A stretch of DNA of 48,411 nt from JAYZDP01 sp036337765 (lineage in GTDB: Bacteria > Acidobacteriota > Thermoanaerobaculia > Multivoradales > Multivoraceae). Location: positions 1-48,411 of the forward strand of contig JAYZDP010000097.1 of the NCBI GenBank assembly GCA_036337765.1, written 5' to 3'. Below the pieces are notes generated by a model. That model made no database searches. It worked only from the letters and a program-made list of their open reading frames with translations, and had not been told where the DNA came from. The first letter of the stretch is position 1. Each line of letters begins with the position of its first letter. The translations under genes and the position numbers were made by a program. Positions 34,103-41,638 of the stretch are shown here, piece after piece.

Positions 34103-34756
34103 TCAGCGATCTACTTCGGTGTCGGGCTGATTAGCCCATTCGATAAACGACCCTGCATAGCTCGACGCACGGTCGTAGCCAAGAATCTTCATCACAAGCG
34201 CCGCGAGACCTGCGCGCGCACCGCCCCCTCAGTAGGTATGGATCGTGGCTTGAGGTGTGATCCCCTTGGCCCCGAGGAGGGTCCTGAGCTCGGCGGCCGG
34301 TTTCAAGGTGCCGTTGTCGGCATCGAAGATCTCGGTGTAATTCAGGTGGACAGCGCCCGGTATGTGGCCAAGGCGGGGTGGAGGATCCCACTCCGCCTTC
34401 GATCCGTCGTACTCGCCGAGGCTACGCACGTCCCCAAGGATGGCCTTGTCGTCGTCGACCGAGGCCCTTGCTTGGTCCAAGGTGCAATAGACGGCCTCGA
34501 CCGGGTGAGGTGCGAACGTCCACGGTTCGTGGGCCGGGACGTCACTGGCAAGCGGCAGCCCCTCGGCTGTCCATTTCGCGAACCCACGATTGAGGTAGCG
34601 GATATTGGGATGGCCGTAGTAGAGGAAGGTCCAGGCCGTCATGCCCGCCATCTGGGACATTTGGGACTGCCCGCCGCCGTCGTAAACTACGACCTGCACG
34701 TGCTCGTCGATTCCGAGCACCTCGACCAGGTGAGCGAAGGCCTCGGGTGGCGGCAT
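34103..34756 (-). CDS. rhodanese sulfurtransferase, predicted selenoprotein (UGA = Sec)
   Basis: A two-domain rhodanese with an in-frame TGA at 34229-34231. Before it: VVVYDGGGQSQ (inactive N-domain), LNRGFAKWTAEGLPL, LGDVRSLGEYDGS and GHIPGAVHLNYTEI. Immediately after it: GGGARAGLAALVMKILGYDR, then YAGSFIEWANQPDTEVDR and a TGA at 34103-34105. Rhodaneses have YC-x-x-G-x-R at the active site, and here Y-UGA-G-G-G-A-R puts UGA exactly on the catalytic cysteine. The conserved frame continues 41 residues beyond it. With ATG 34756 as start (7 nt after the arsR stop) the protein has 217 residues with Sec176; the frame also opens earlier, to 34825. About 60 residues of the usual N-domain are missing, so a 5' deletion or unusual truncation is possible. 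Confidence 0.78.
34198..34219 (-). promoter_or_regulatory. SECIS-like hairpin after the rhodanese UGA
   Basis: On the coding strand, 9 nt after the UGA, GCGCGCG (34219-34213) pairs with CGCG-g-CGC (34205-34198, one bulged G) around a 7-nt loop CAGGUCU (34212-34206). Bacterial SECIS hairpins lie just downstream of the UGA and need G and U in the apical loop for SelB binding. The stretch GCAGGUCU starts 15 nt after the UGA, which as I recall is the same sequence and distance as in the E. coli fdhF SECIS. That comparison is from memory. Confidence 0.72.
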
Positions 34757-34763
34757 CTCGGGC

Positions 34764-35033
34764 TCAGGGCGAGTGCGTACGCCCCTTGCCCTCTTGGCGA
34801 ACGAGTTCGGCGTTCTCGAGCACACGCATATGTCGCGTCGTGGTGGGCCATGTGTGTCCGAACACAGCGGCGATCTCTCCGGCCGTCATCGATCCACCCT
34901 CCATATTCAAGAGGATCGGGATGCGTCTACGGGTCGGATGGACAAGAGCCGCTCTCCGTAAGCGATGTGCACTGCGACGTTCGGCCGTCAGTGGTCGACC
35001 CGATGGGGTCTGCGGGCGGTGCTTGTCCGTCAA
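34764..35033 (-). CDS. ArsR-family winged-helix transcriptional regulator
   Basis: An 89-residue protein. RRAALVHPTRRRIPILLNME, MTAGEIAAVF, PTTTRHMRVLENAELVRQEG form the ArsR winged helix-turn-helix. No metal-binding ELCVCDL motif is visible. TTG 35033 overlaps the S9 peptidase stop (TTGA), so the regulator could be translated from the same mRNA. It ends soon after the wing (GKGRTHSP), shorter than most family members. The rhodanese start follows 7 nt later. An ArsR regulator beside a sulfurtransferase is a known arrangement for sulfide/persulfide-responsive control, but here that is inference. Confidence 0.8.
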   Translation of the reverse strand: MTDKHRPQTPSGRPLTAERRSAHRLRRAALVHPTRRRIPILLNMEGGSMTAGEIAAVFGHTWPTTTRHMRVLENAELVRQEGKGRTHSP

Positions 35034-37243
35034 GGTTCGCGAAGATGGCGGTCGAAGAAGGCTTCCATCCGCTCGTAGAAGTGGCGCTTGGCCTTGCGGG
35101 AGAAGCCGTGCTTCTCGTCGGGATAGAGGGCCTGCTCGAACTGCTTGCCGGCTTCGATGAGTGCCTTGCTCATCATGATCGTGTTGTGCGGGTTGACGTT
35201 CTCATCAGAGCAACCGTGGACCAGCAAGAGCGCGTCCTCGAGAGTGTCGGCCCAGGTGAGGGGGGAGGAATCGCGATAGACATAGGGGTGGTGGTCCGGG
35301 TGGTCTAGGTAGCGCTCGGTCCAGATCGAGTCGTAGAGGCGCCAGTCGGTTACCGGGGCTCCGGCGACGCCCGCCGCCCAGGTTCCGGGGCTGTGAAGGA
35401 GCGAGTAGAGGGTGTTGGTGCCACCGCCGGACCAGCCCCAGATACCGATGCGCTGGGTGTCGACGTAGCCGAGGCTTTCGAGGTAGGCGACTCCTGCCAG
35501 CTGGCCGGCGAGTTCGAGCTCGCCGAAGCGACGGTGCAGCCGTTCGGCGCCGTTCTTGCCGAAATAGGCCGATGCTTCGTTGTCGACGTTGAGGACGACG
35601 TAGCCACGTTGCGCCTGGCGGCGGTGCCATAGATCTCGGTAGGGCCGCGAGCCAAGTGCATTCTGTACGGTTTGGGAGGCGGGCCCGCCGTAGTGGTACA
35701 TGATCGCCGGGTAGCTGGCGTTGGGATTGAAGTCCGGGGGTCTGAGGATGCGCGCAGGCAACTCGACCGCCTCTTCCGGTCCCGGGATGGTGAGGAACTG
35801 CCAGGCCGGGAGGGCGGCTAGACTGTAGTCGGTCGCTGCCTGGCTGGGAAGTAGCACCGGGGTCCGCCCGCGTCGCACGGCCGTCGACGAAGGCGTGCGG
35901 ATGGAGGAGCTGTGCGAGATGACCCAGCCTCCGCCGTCCGCGGCGACGACCGAGCTCGACCAGCCGGGTCCACCACTGAGCGTCTCGAGGTCGCTGCCGT
36001 CCAACGACGATCGATAGAGGTGCCGATCCTTGGCGCCGAGCCCTGCCGCAGGATGACCGGTCCAGAACACGGTCCCCGCCGTCTCGTCGACCGCCTCGAG
36101 CTCGACGACCACCAGATCTTCGGGAGTGATGGCAACCGCCGCCGCGCCCGATGCGGCGTACAGGTAGAGGCGGCGCCGGCCGTCGCGATCGGACCCCCAG
36201 ACTATGCGGCCGCTCTCGAGCACCCGATAGTCGTCGACGATGTCGACCCAGCCGGGCCGCTCGTCGGCGACCGCCAACCGGCACCGCCCGTCGTCGGGAT
36301 CGCACAGCAGAAGCTCGATGGCTGCCTGCTCGCGATCGACGCGAACGACCGCAACCTCGCCAGCCGGCGTCCAGGTGACGCGACCGATATAGGCGTCGTC
36401 TCCTCCCTCTACCTCCAGCCACCTACGGCCGCCGGCCACCTCGCCGGCTACGCCAGCCACACCGATACGCACGCGCGGGTTGCGGGTACCGGGAGTGGGG
36501 TAGGGCTGGTCGTAGGTCTCGGGCAGCACGTCCTCCGCGTCCGCCAGGAGCGGATGCCGCGTGACGCCCTCCTCGTCGAACCGAAGAAACGCTACGCGCT
36601 GCGCGTCGGGCGACCACCAGTGGCCGGACGATCGTCGACCGAAGATCTCCTCCCAGTAGACCCAGTCGGGCTTGCCGTTGAGCACTTCGCCCTCGCGGCC
36701 GTCCTCGGTGATGCTTGACTCGGTGCCGCTTTCTACATCGAGTAGCCACAGATTCGCGTCCCGCACGAACGTCACCTGAGAGGCGTCGGGAGAGAGGCGG
36801 GGGTCCTCGAAGCGACCCGCTCCGCCGAGCGGGGTGAGGCTCTCGTCGGCGAGGCGGTAGAGGTGTAGCTCGTCGAAGACCGAAGCCGTCTCGTACTTCG
36901 ACTTCTCGCCCTGACCGACGAGAAACGCCGACCCGTCTTTCGACCAGCGGGCCTTGGCCAGGCCGAGGGTCTCAGCGCCATTCTCGAGCTGCTCAGCTGA
37001 GAGCAGGAGTCGAGCCTCCTCGGCGCCTGGCTCCAGCGTCCACAGGTCGCGGTCGCCGCTTTCCGACCAAAGGAAGGTGAGGGTGGCGCCGCTCTCGCTC
37101 CAGCGGATCTGGGTCGGCGCGCGGCCGTGGCCGGTAGGCGAGAAGATGTCCTCGTAGGCGATCGGGTCGTCCGCGATCCCCGGGCTCGAGCTCATGGCGA
37201 GGATGGCTGCGGTGGCCGCGAGCGGGCGGCTACATCCGGCCAT
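35030..37243 (-). CDS. S9 family (DPP IV-like) serine peptidase, secreted
   Basis: A 737-residue protein with a signal peptide (LAATAAILAMSSSPGIA). An N-terminal beta-propeller (to about 500) contains WSESG repeats, PDWVYWEEIFGR and WSPDAQRVAFLRFDE; the VYWEE pair is the dipeptide-gating glutamate motif of DPP IV. The alpha/beta-hydrolase domain has MYHYGGPASQTVQN and the triad Ser605 (GWSGGGTN), Asp680 (GCSDENV) and His712 (DEKHGF). It should remove X-Pro or X-Ala dipeptides from peptides in the periplasm. The start overlaps the ETF dehydrogenase stop by 14 nt. Confidence 0.93.
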   Translation of the reverse strand: MAGCSRPLAATAAILAMSSSPGIADDPIAYEDIFSPTGHGRAPTQIRWSESGATLTFLWSESGDRDLWTLEPGAEEARLLLSAEQLENGAETLGLAKARWSKDGSAFLVGQGEKSKYETASVFDELHLYRLADESLTPLGGAGRFEDPRLSPDASQVTFVRDANLWLLDVESGTESSITEDGREGEVLNGKPDWVYWEEIFGRRSSGHWWSPDAQRVAFLRFDEEGVTRHPLLADAEDVLPETYDQPYPTPGTRNPRVRIGVAGVAGEVAGGRRWLEVEGGDDAYIGRVTWTPAGEVAVVRVDREQAAIELLLCDPDDGRCRLAVADERPGWVDIVDDYRVLESGRIVWGSDRDGRRRLYLYAASGAAAVAITPEDLVVVELEAVDETAGTVFWTGHPAAGLGAKDRHLYRSSLDGSDLETLSGGPGWSSSVVAADGGGWVISHSSSIRTPSSTAVRRGRTPVLLPSQAATDYSLAALPAWQFLTIPGPEEAVELPARILRPPDFNPNASYPAIMYHYGGPASQTVQNALGSRPYRDLWHRRQAQRGYVVLNVDNEASAYFGKNGAERLHRRFGELELAGQLAGVAYLESLGYVDTQRIGIWGWSGGGTNTLYSLLHSPGTWAAGVAGAPVTDWRLYDSIWTERYLDHPDHHPYVYRDSSPLTWADTLEDALLLVHGCSDENVNPHNTIMMSKALIEAGKQFEQALYPDEKHGFSRKAKRHFYERMEAFFDRHLREP

Positions 37244-38894
37244 AGTTGGGTCCTCCGCCGCCCTCGGGCGGCACCCAGGTGATGATCTGGTAAGGGTCCA
37301 TGATGTCGCAGGTCTTGCAGTGTACGCAGTTCGAGGCGTTGATCTGTAGGCGCTCTCCAGTGGGGGAGTCGCTGTCGGAGACCATCTCGTACACGTTGGC
37401 AGGGCAGAAGCGCTGGCAGGGGTTGCCGTACTCGACGGTGCACTGGTGCACGCACAGGTCGGTGTCGGCGACCAGGAGGTGGACCGGCTGGTCCTCTTCG
37501 TGGGCGGTCGCCGAGTTGTAGACGTCGGCCAGCTTGTCGAAGGTGAGCTCGCCGTCGAAGGCGATGCGCTCGGGGGCGGCCTCGCCGTCGAGGCGCTGCA
37601 TCTTCGAGTGTCCGGCGTGTGATCGCAGACGGTCGAAGATGCCGAAGCCGCGACCGTTGGTGAGCATGCCGAGACCGGCCTGGAGCATCCCGGCCGGGGC
37701 CCCGTAGTCGAAGGCCTGATGGAAGTTGCGTACCTCGCGCAGCTCCTCTCCCGCCCAGCTTTCGGAGACGGCCCCGGCGTAGGAGCTCAGCCGCGCGGCC
37801 GAGGTGTCGCCGGCGACCAGGGCGTCGAAGATCGATCGGGCGGCCAACATCCCCGACTTGATGGCGAGGTGCACGCCCTTGAGCCGCTGGCTGTTCAGAA
37901 AGCCGGCGCTGTCGCCGACGATTACAAAGCCATCGCCGGCCAGCTCCGGCATCGACCACCAGCCTCCCTCAGGGATCGCCTTGGCGCCGTAGTAGCGCAT
38001 GTTGGCGCCTTCGAGTAGAGCCGCGATTCGCGGGTGGGTCTTGTAGCGCTGGAACTCCTCGTGCGGATCGAGCTGTGCGTCCCGGTAGTCGAGACCGACC
38101 ACCAGTCCGACGATCAGCAGATCGTCCTGCATCATGTACAGGAAGCCGCCGCCGAAGGTGTGAAGGTCGAGTGGCCAGCCCATGGTGTGGATGACCTCGC
38201 CGGGCTCCATCCGCTCGGCAGGAAGCTCCCAGACCTCCTTGATGCCGAGGGCGTAGACCTGAGGGTTGCTCTCGGCGCTCAAGCCGAGCCGATTCTCGAG
38301 CTGCCGAGTCAGGGTGCCGCGCGGGCCCTCGCCCAGGACCGTGACCTTCGAGAGCACGTCGATGCCAGGCTCGAAGTTCGCCTTGCGCTTGCCGTCGCGG
38401 TCGATCCCGCGGTCGGCGGTGCGCACCCCGACCACGCGCTCCCCATCCAGGAGCACCTCGCGCCCGGGGAACTCACAGAAAACGTCGACGCCGACCTCCT
38501 CGGCTTTCGCCGCCATCCACTTGACCAGCTTGCCGAGTGAGGCGACGTACTTGCCCTCGTTCTCGAGCATCGGTGGAATCGGCATCCCCAGCGCCCGAGC
38601 CGGCGTCATCCACCAGAGCTTCTCGTTTTGGACCTCGGCCTCAAGCGGCGCATCGCGCCACACTCTCGGAAAGAGCTCTTTGAGCGACCGTGGATCGACC
38701 ACGGCACCCGATAGCGCGTGGCTACCGATTTCCTGGCCCTTCTCGAGTACCGCGATCGAAACCTCGAGAGGCTCGTCGCGCCGAGCGTTGTGGCGCTCGA
38801 TGAGTTGGCCGAGGTGAATCGCCCCGGCGAGGCTGGCAGGGCCCGCGCCAACGAAGAGCACGTCGAGCTCGAGGGTTTCGCGCTCGTCGGTCAT
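37230..38894 (-). CDS. electron transfer flavoprotein-ubiquinone oxidoreductase
   Basis: A 554-residue ETF dehydrogenase from ATG 38894. It oxidises ETF and reduces ubiquinone at the inner membrane, feeding electrons from acyl-CoA and amino-acid oxidation into respiration. Motifs: FAD-binding VGAGPASLAGAIHL, LEKGQEIGSHALSGAV, the membrane-associated quinone-site region, GDSAGFLNSQRLKGVHLAIK, and a C-terminal 4Fe-4S segment with NASNCVHCKTCDIMDP plus an upstream Cys in CQRFCP. The reading frame upstream of 38894 lacks a signal and is excluded. The gene is divergent from the amino-acid supraoperon. Confidence 0.96.
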   Translation of the reverse strand: MTDERETLELDVLFVGAGPASLAGAIHLGQLIERHNARRDEPLEVSIAVLEKGQEIGSHALSGAVVDPRSLKELFPRVWRDAPLEAEVQNEKLWWMTPARALGMPIPPMLENEGKYVASLGKLVKWMAAKAEEVGVDVFCEFPGREVLLDGERVVGVRTADRGIDRDGKRKANFEPGIDVLSKVTVLGEGPRGTLTRQLENRLGLSAESNPQVYALGIKEVWELPAERMEPGEVIHTMGWPLDLHTFGGGFLYMMQDDLLIVGLVVGLDYRDAQLDPHEEFQRYKTHPRIAALLEGANMRYYGAKAIPEGGWWSMPELAGDGFVIVGDSAGFLNSQRLKGVHLAIKSGMLAARSIFDALVAGDTSAARLSSYAGAVSESWAGEELREVRNFHQAFDYGAPAGMLQAGLGMLTNGRGFGIFDRLRSHAGHSKMQRLDGEAAPERIAFDGELTFDKLADVYNSATAHEEDQPVHLLVADTDLCVHQCTVEYGNPCQRFCPANVYEMVSDSDSPTGERLQINASNCVHCKTCDIMDPYQIITWVPPEGGGGPNYGRM

Positions 38895-38952
38895 CGTTGG
38901 GAGTCTCCTGTACCGGGGGGTAAACGACGCGGGAGAATACCATGGGGTCGGC

Positions 38953-38982
38953 TTGACAGCCGCGCTCGGGGCCTGCTTAAAT
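38953..38982 (+). promoter_or_regulatory. promoter of the aro-his-trp supraoperon
   Basis: TTGACA (38953-38958) and TTAAAT (38977-38982) with an 18-nt spacer resemble a sigma-70-type promoter (6/6 and 4/6). The start site would fall near 38989-38992, at or just before the leader ATG, so the leader mRNA may be nearly leaderless. The interval between the ETF dehydrogenase and aroDE is 294 nt and is filled by this promoter and the attenuator. Confidence 0.65.
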
Positions 38983-38991
38983 CTGCGGGCG

Positions 38992-39093
38992 ATGTTGGAC
39001 GCGAGAGCACTTCGTTCCTTCTCCCAGGCGTTAGCGCCGGCCATGGCCCATGGCACCTGGTGGTACGGCGTGCATCATTACGTCCAGGATTAG
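38992..39093 (+). CDS. attenuator leader peptide with Trp-Trp-Tyr and His-His-Tyr codons
   Basis: A 33-codon ORF, ATG 38992 to TAG 39091-39093. Near its end are consecutive codons for T-W-W-Y-G-V-H-H-Y: TGG TGG TAC at 39058-39066 and CAT CAT TAC at 39073-39081. Trp, His and Tyr are rare residues, so this clustering just before the stop is the mark of a ribosome-stalling leader peptide. A second in-frame ATG (39043) could give a 16-residue version. No conserved protein function is expected; the act of translation is what matters. The genes downstream make chorismate, histidine and the first tryptophan intermediate. Confidence 0.85.
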   Translation: MLDARALRSFSQALAPAMAHGTWWYGVHHYVQD

Positions 39094-39181
39094 GCCGGCT
39101 TTCGAGTCCCGGCCATCCGGGCCCGGGACGAGAGAAGCCTTCAGTTCAGAAGAATTCCCTCCTTCCGGTTTTGGAAGGAGG
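39036..39181 (+). promoter_or_regulatory. ribosome-mediated attenuator (alternative hairpin ladder)
   Basis: Six segments can pair in two mutually exclusive ways. Terminating set: A:B GCCGGCC 39036-39042 with GGCCGGC 39093-39099; C:D GTCCCGG 39106-39112 with CCGGGAC 39123-39129; E:F CCTCCTTCC 39158-39166 with GGAAGGAGG 39173-39181. Anti-terminating set: B:C GGCCGG 39093-39098 with CCGGCC 39109-39114; D:E GGGACGAGAG 39125-39134 with 39157-39166 (8 of 10 pairs, one wobble). B begins at the leader stop codon. The logic matches the enterobacterial his attenuator: stalling in the Trp/Tyr/His codons blocks A and favours B:C and D:E, whereas completed translation favours C:D and the terminator. Pairings were found by eye, not by energy calculation. 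Confidence 0.78.
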
Positions 39182-39190
39182 TTTTGTTTT
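39158..39190 (+). terminator. intrinsic terminator of the attenuator, overlapping the aroDE ribosome site
   Basis: A perfect 9-bp stem (CCTCCTTCC / GGAAGGAGG, loop GGTTTT) is followed by TTTTGTTTT, a textbook Rho-independent terminator. The 3' arm GGAAGGAGG is also an ideal Shine-Dalgarno, 7 nt ahead of the TTG start of aroDE at 39189, which lies in the T tract. The hairpin would therefore block both elongation and ribosome entry. Confidence 0.88.
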
Positions 39191-40673
39191 GGGCAGTAGG
39201 GCATCGCTGGTAGCCACGCTCACCGAAGAGCCGGATGAGGCATCAGTGCGGGCGCTTCCTTCCGAGGTGGAGTGGATCGAGGTCCGCGCCGACCTGGTGG
39301 GCGAGGTCTCGCCGACGTGGCTTCGCGAGCACTTCGGCGGCCGGCTGCTCTACACCCTACGCAGCCGCCACGAAGGCGGGCGTTTCGAGGGCTCGAAGGC
39401 GAGACGGCGCGAGCGGCTGTCCACGGCCGCCGTTGACTACGACCTTGTCGATCTCGAGGCGGAGCGCGATCTCGACCCGACGTTGCTCGATGCGATTCCC
39501 GTAGAGTGCCGGCTGCTGTCCTGGCACGGGCCCGGCCGCGAGTTGTCGCGGCTCGAGGACCTCTTCGAACGCATGGCGACGGTGCCGGCGGCGTTGTACA
39601 AGCTGGTCACCTTCCCGCGCGACGCGACCGAGGAGGTGGCGCCGATGGAGTTGCTCGTCGAGCTCGGTCGCGACGACGTGGTGGCTTTCTGTGCCGGGGA
39701 CACGGGGGCATGGACCCGATTCCTGGCCCCCTACCTGGGTGGACCGCTGATGTACGGCGCGTGGGGCTCGGGTGTGGGTGCCCCCGGCCAGCCCACGATC
39801 GCGCGTATCTGCAGCGACTATCCCCACCCCGAGCTGCCTCGGCTCGAGGCGCTGTACGGCATCGTCGGCAATCCCGTCGCCCACTCGCTCTCGCCGCGCA
39901 TCCACAACGGCGCCTACGCGGCACTCGGCATACCTGCGCTCTTTCTCCCCTTCGCCGCCGACAGCTTCGCCGACTTCTGGCTCGAGATCGTCGAGGGCAG
40001 CCTGTTCGGGGCCATGGGCGTGCCCCTGCGGGGGTTGTCGGTCACGGCGCCTCACAAGCAGGCGGCGGCCGCCGTCGCCGGCGCGATCAGCCCTCTGGCG
40101 CAGACTATCGATAGTGCCAACACCCTGATCCGGCGCGACGGCGTCTGGGAAGGCGAGAGTACCGACCCGCGCGGTGTTGTCGGTGCGCTCGAAGAGGCAG
40201 GCGTCTTAATCGTTGGTACGGCCGCCGTGGTCGGGTGTGGGGGTGCCGGTCGTGCCGCCGCCGCCGGGCTGGCCGGCGCCGGTGCCGAAGTGGTGATGGT
40301 GAATCGGACAGCCGAGACCGGCCGGGTGGTGGCCGAGAGCCTCGGGCTCGGGTTCTTGGCCCTGGATGACTTCGACCCCAAGGCCTTCGGTGTGGTGGTC
40401 AATGCGACCTCGCTTGGCCATGAGGCTGATGACCCGATGCCCTTCGATCCAGGCCGGCTCGCCGGCGGTGCCGCGGTCGTCGACATGGTGTACAGCTCTG
40501 GGCCGACGCGGCTCCTGGAAGAGGCGGCGACCTGCGGAGCGATCGTGGTCGACGGGCGTTCGGTTCTACTGCATCAGGCGATAGATCAGTTCCACCTCAT
40601 GACCGGCGAGCACCTGCCGGTCGATCTGGGTCGCGAACGGCTCGGTCTAAAAGTCTTGGAGGCGGCGGTATGA
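39189..40673 (+). CDS. aroDE: bifunctional 3-dehydroquinate dehydratase / shikimate dehydrogenase
   Basis: The 494-residue fusion starts at TTG 39189, placed by the Shine-Dalgarno GGAAGGAGG. Residues 1-215 form a type I dehydroquinase: EVRADLVGE, catalytic His113 in LLSWHGPGR (family SyH) and Schiff-base Lys138 in ALYKLVTFP. Residues 220-494 form a shikimate dehydrogenase: GNPVAHSLSPRIHN, catalytic Lys290 in VTAPHK, Asp326 in STDPRG, NADP loop GCGGAGRAAA and NATSLGHE. It converts dehydroquinate to shikimate, as in plant AROD/E fusions. The long open frame upstream runs through the terminator and is not a real N-terminus. It is the first structural gene of the supraoperon. Confidence 0.95.
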   Translation: MGSRASLVATLTEEPDEASVRALPSEVEWIEVRADLVGEVSPTWLREHFGGRLLYTLRSRHEGGRFEGSKARRRERLSTAAVDYDLVDLEAERDLDPTLLDAIPVECRLLSWHGPGRELSRLEDLFERMATVPAALYKLVTFPRDATEEVAPMELLVELGRDDVVAFCAGDTGAWTRFLAPYLGGPLMYGAWGSGVGAPGQPTIARICSDYPHPELPRLEALYGIVGNPVAHSLSPRIHNGAYAALGIPALFLPFAADSFADFWLEIVEGSLFGAMGVPLRGLSVTAPHKQAAAAVAGAISPLAQTIDSANTLIRRDGVWEGESTDPRGVVGALEEAGVLIVGTAAVVGCGGAGRAAAAGLAGAGAEVVMVNRTAETGRVVAESLGLGFLALDDFDPKAFGVVVNATSLGHEADDPMPFDPGRLAGGAAVVDMVYSSGPTRLLEEAATCGAIVVDGRSVLLHQAIDQFHLMTGEHLPVDLGRERLGLKVLEAAV

Positions 40674-41638
40674 GAGTCACTTCCGCCTTTCCGACCGGTG
40701 TCACCGCCCTGCTCTTCGAGGAGGCGGCGGCCCGGCGAAGCTACGAAGCCGTGGCCACGGCCGAGCTCGAGCGCAGCGGCTTCGCCGAGGTCATCCTGCC
40801 GATCCTCGACTATTTCGAGCCCTATTCGGCGCTCGTCTCGCGCCAGGCGCGCGACGAGCTGTACCGCTTCGTCGACCGCGACGGGGAGCTCTTGGCACTA
40901 CGCGGCGACTTCACTCCGATGCTGGCGCGCGTGCTGGCACCTCGTGCCGAGTCGCTGGACACGCCGCTGCGGGTGTTCTACCGCGGCGACCGGGTGCGCT
41001 ACCAGGAAGAACGGGTCGGCCGCCTGCGCGAGTACTACGAAATTGGCGGTGAGCTCCTCGGAGTCACGGGGCCCGAGGCGGATGCCGAGATGCTGGAGCT
41101 CTTCCTACGACTGCTTCAGCTCCACACCGGAGTGGAGCTGAGGGTGGTCATCGGCTTTGCCGGCGCTCTCGACGAGACCCTCGCGGGCCGTAGCCCGGCG
41201 GACAGTGCCGAGATCCTGGCGGCCATTGCGCGCCGCGATCGACGCGCGGCCCGAGCCGCGGGAGACATCCTCCTCGAGGTGGTACGCGACGGCGCACCGG
41301 AGACACGCGAGGCCCTCGGCGAGCGCGCCGCGGCCCGGCTGGGTGAGCTCGAGCGGGTTTGCGCCACGGTGGGGGAACACTTCGTCGAAGGCGACGTCAG
41401 TCTCGCTATCGATCTTGCCGAGTTCGCCGAGGAGACACTGGATCCGAAGGTGTCGCGGTCGGCCGAGACCATTCCCTACTACGACGGATTCATCTTCCGT
41501 GCCTACGCGGCCGGCACCGCCCTGTCAGTGGGTCGCGGCGGGCGCTACGACCAGCTCTTCCGGCGGCTCGGCGCCGACCTGCCGGCGGTTGGCTTCTCGA
41601 TCAGTCCCGATCGGCTGCTCAGGAGCGCCGGATCATGA
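40670..41638 (+). CDS. hisZ: ATP phosphoribosyltransferase regulatory subunit
   Basis: A 322-residue class II aminoacyl-tRNA-synthetase-like protein: GVTALLFEEAAARRSYEAVA, VILPILDYFEPYSAL, LRGDFTPMLAR, RVFYRGDRVRYQ and a C-terminal AAGTALSVGRGGRYDQLFR. It lacks tRNA synthetase function and, as HisZ, activates the short HisG and mediates histidine feedback in a hetero-octamer. It precedes hisG with an ATGA-type overlap and overlaps the aroDE stop in the same way (ATGA). This agrees with the short-form HisG that follows. Confidence 0.93.
   Translation: MRVTSAFPTGVTALLFEEAAARRSYEAVATAELERSGFAEVILPILDYFEPYSALVSRQARDELYRFVDRDGELLALRGDFTPMLARVLAPRAESLDTPLRVFYRGDRVRYQEERVGRLREYYEIGGELLGVTGPEADAEMLELFLRLLQLHTGVELRVVIGFAGALDETLAGRSPADSAEILAAIARRDRRAARAAGDILLEVVRDGAPETREALGERAAARLGELERVCATVGEHFVEGDVSLAIDLAEFAEETLDPKVSRSAETIPYYDGFIFRAYAAGTALSVGRGGRYDQLFRRLGADLPAVGFSISPDRLLRSAGS

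Noticed and set aside
34229..34231. Simple nonsense mutation in the rhodanese
   Set aside because: Not excluded, but UGA sits exactly on the catalytic Cys codon, the frame downstream is conserved, and a SECIS-like hairpin follows, so Sec is the better reading.
39058..39129. T-box riboswitch as an alternative to a leader peptide
   Set aside because: No T-box antiterminator bulge sequence or specifier loop was found, whereas a translated ORF with clustered Trp/His/Tyr codons is present.
38718..39188. N-terminal extension of aroDE upstream of TTG 39189
   Set aside because: The frame runs through the leader, hairpins and terminator and is antisense to the ETF dehydrogenase start. The SD at 39173-39181 sets the start.
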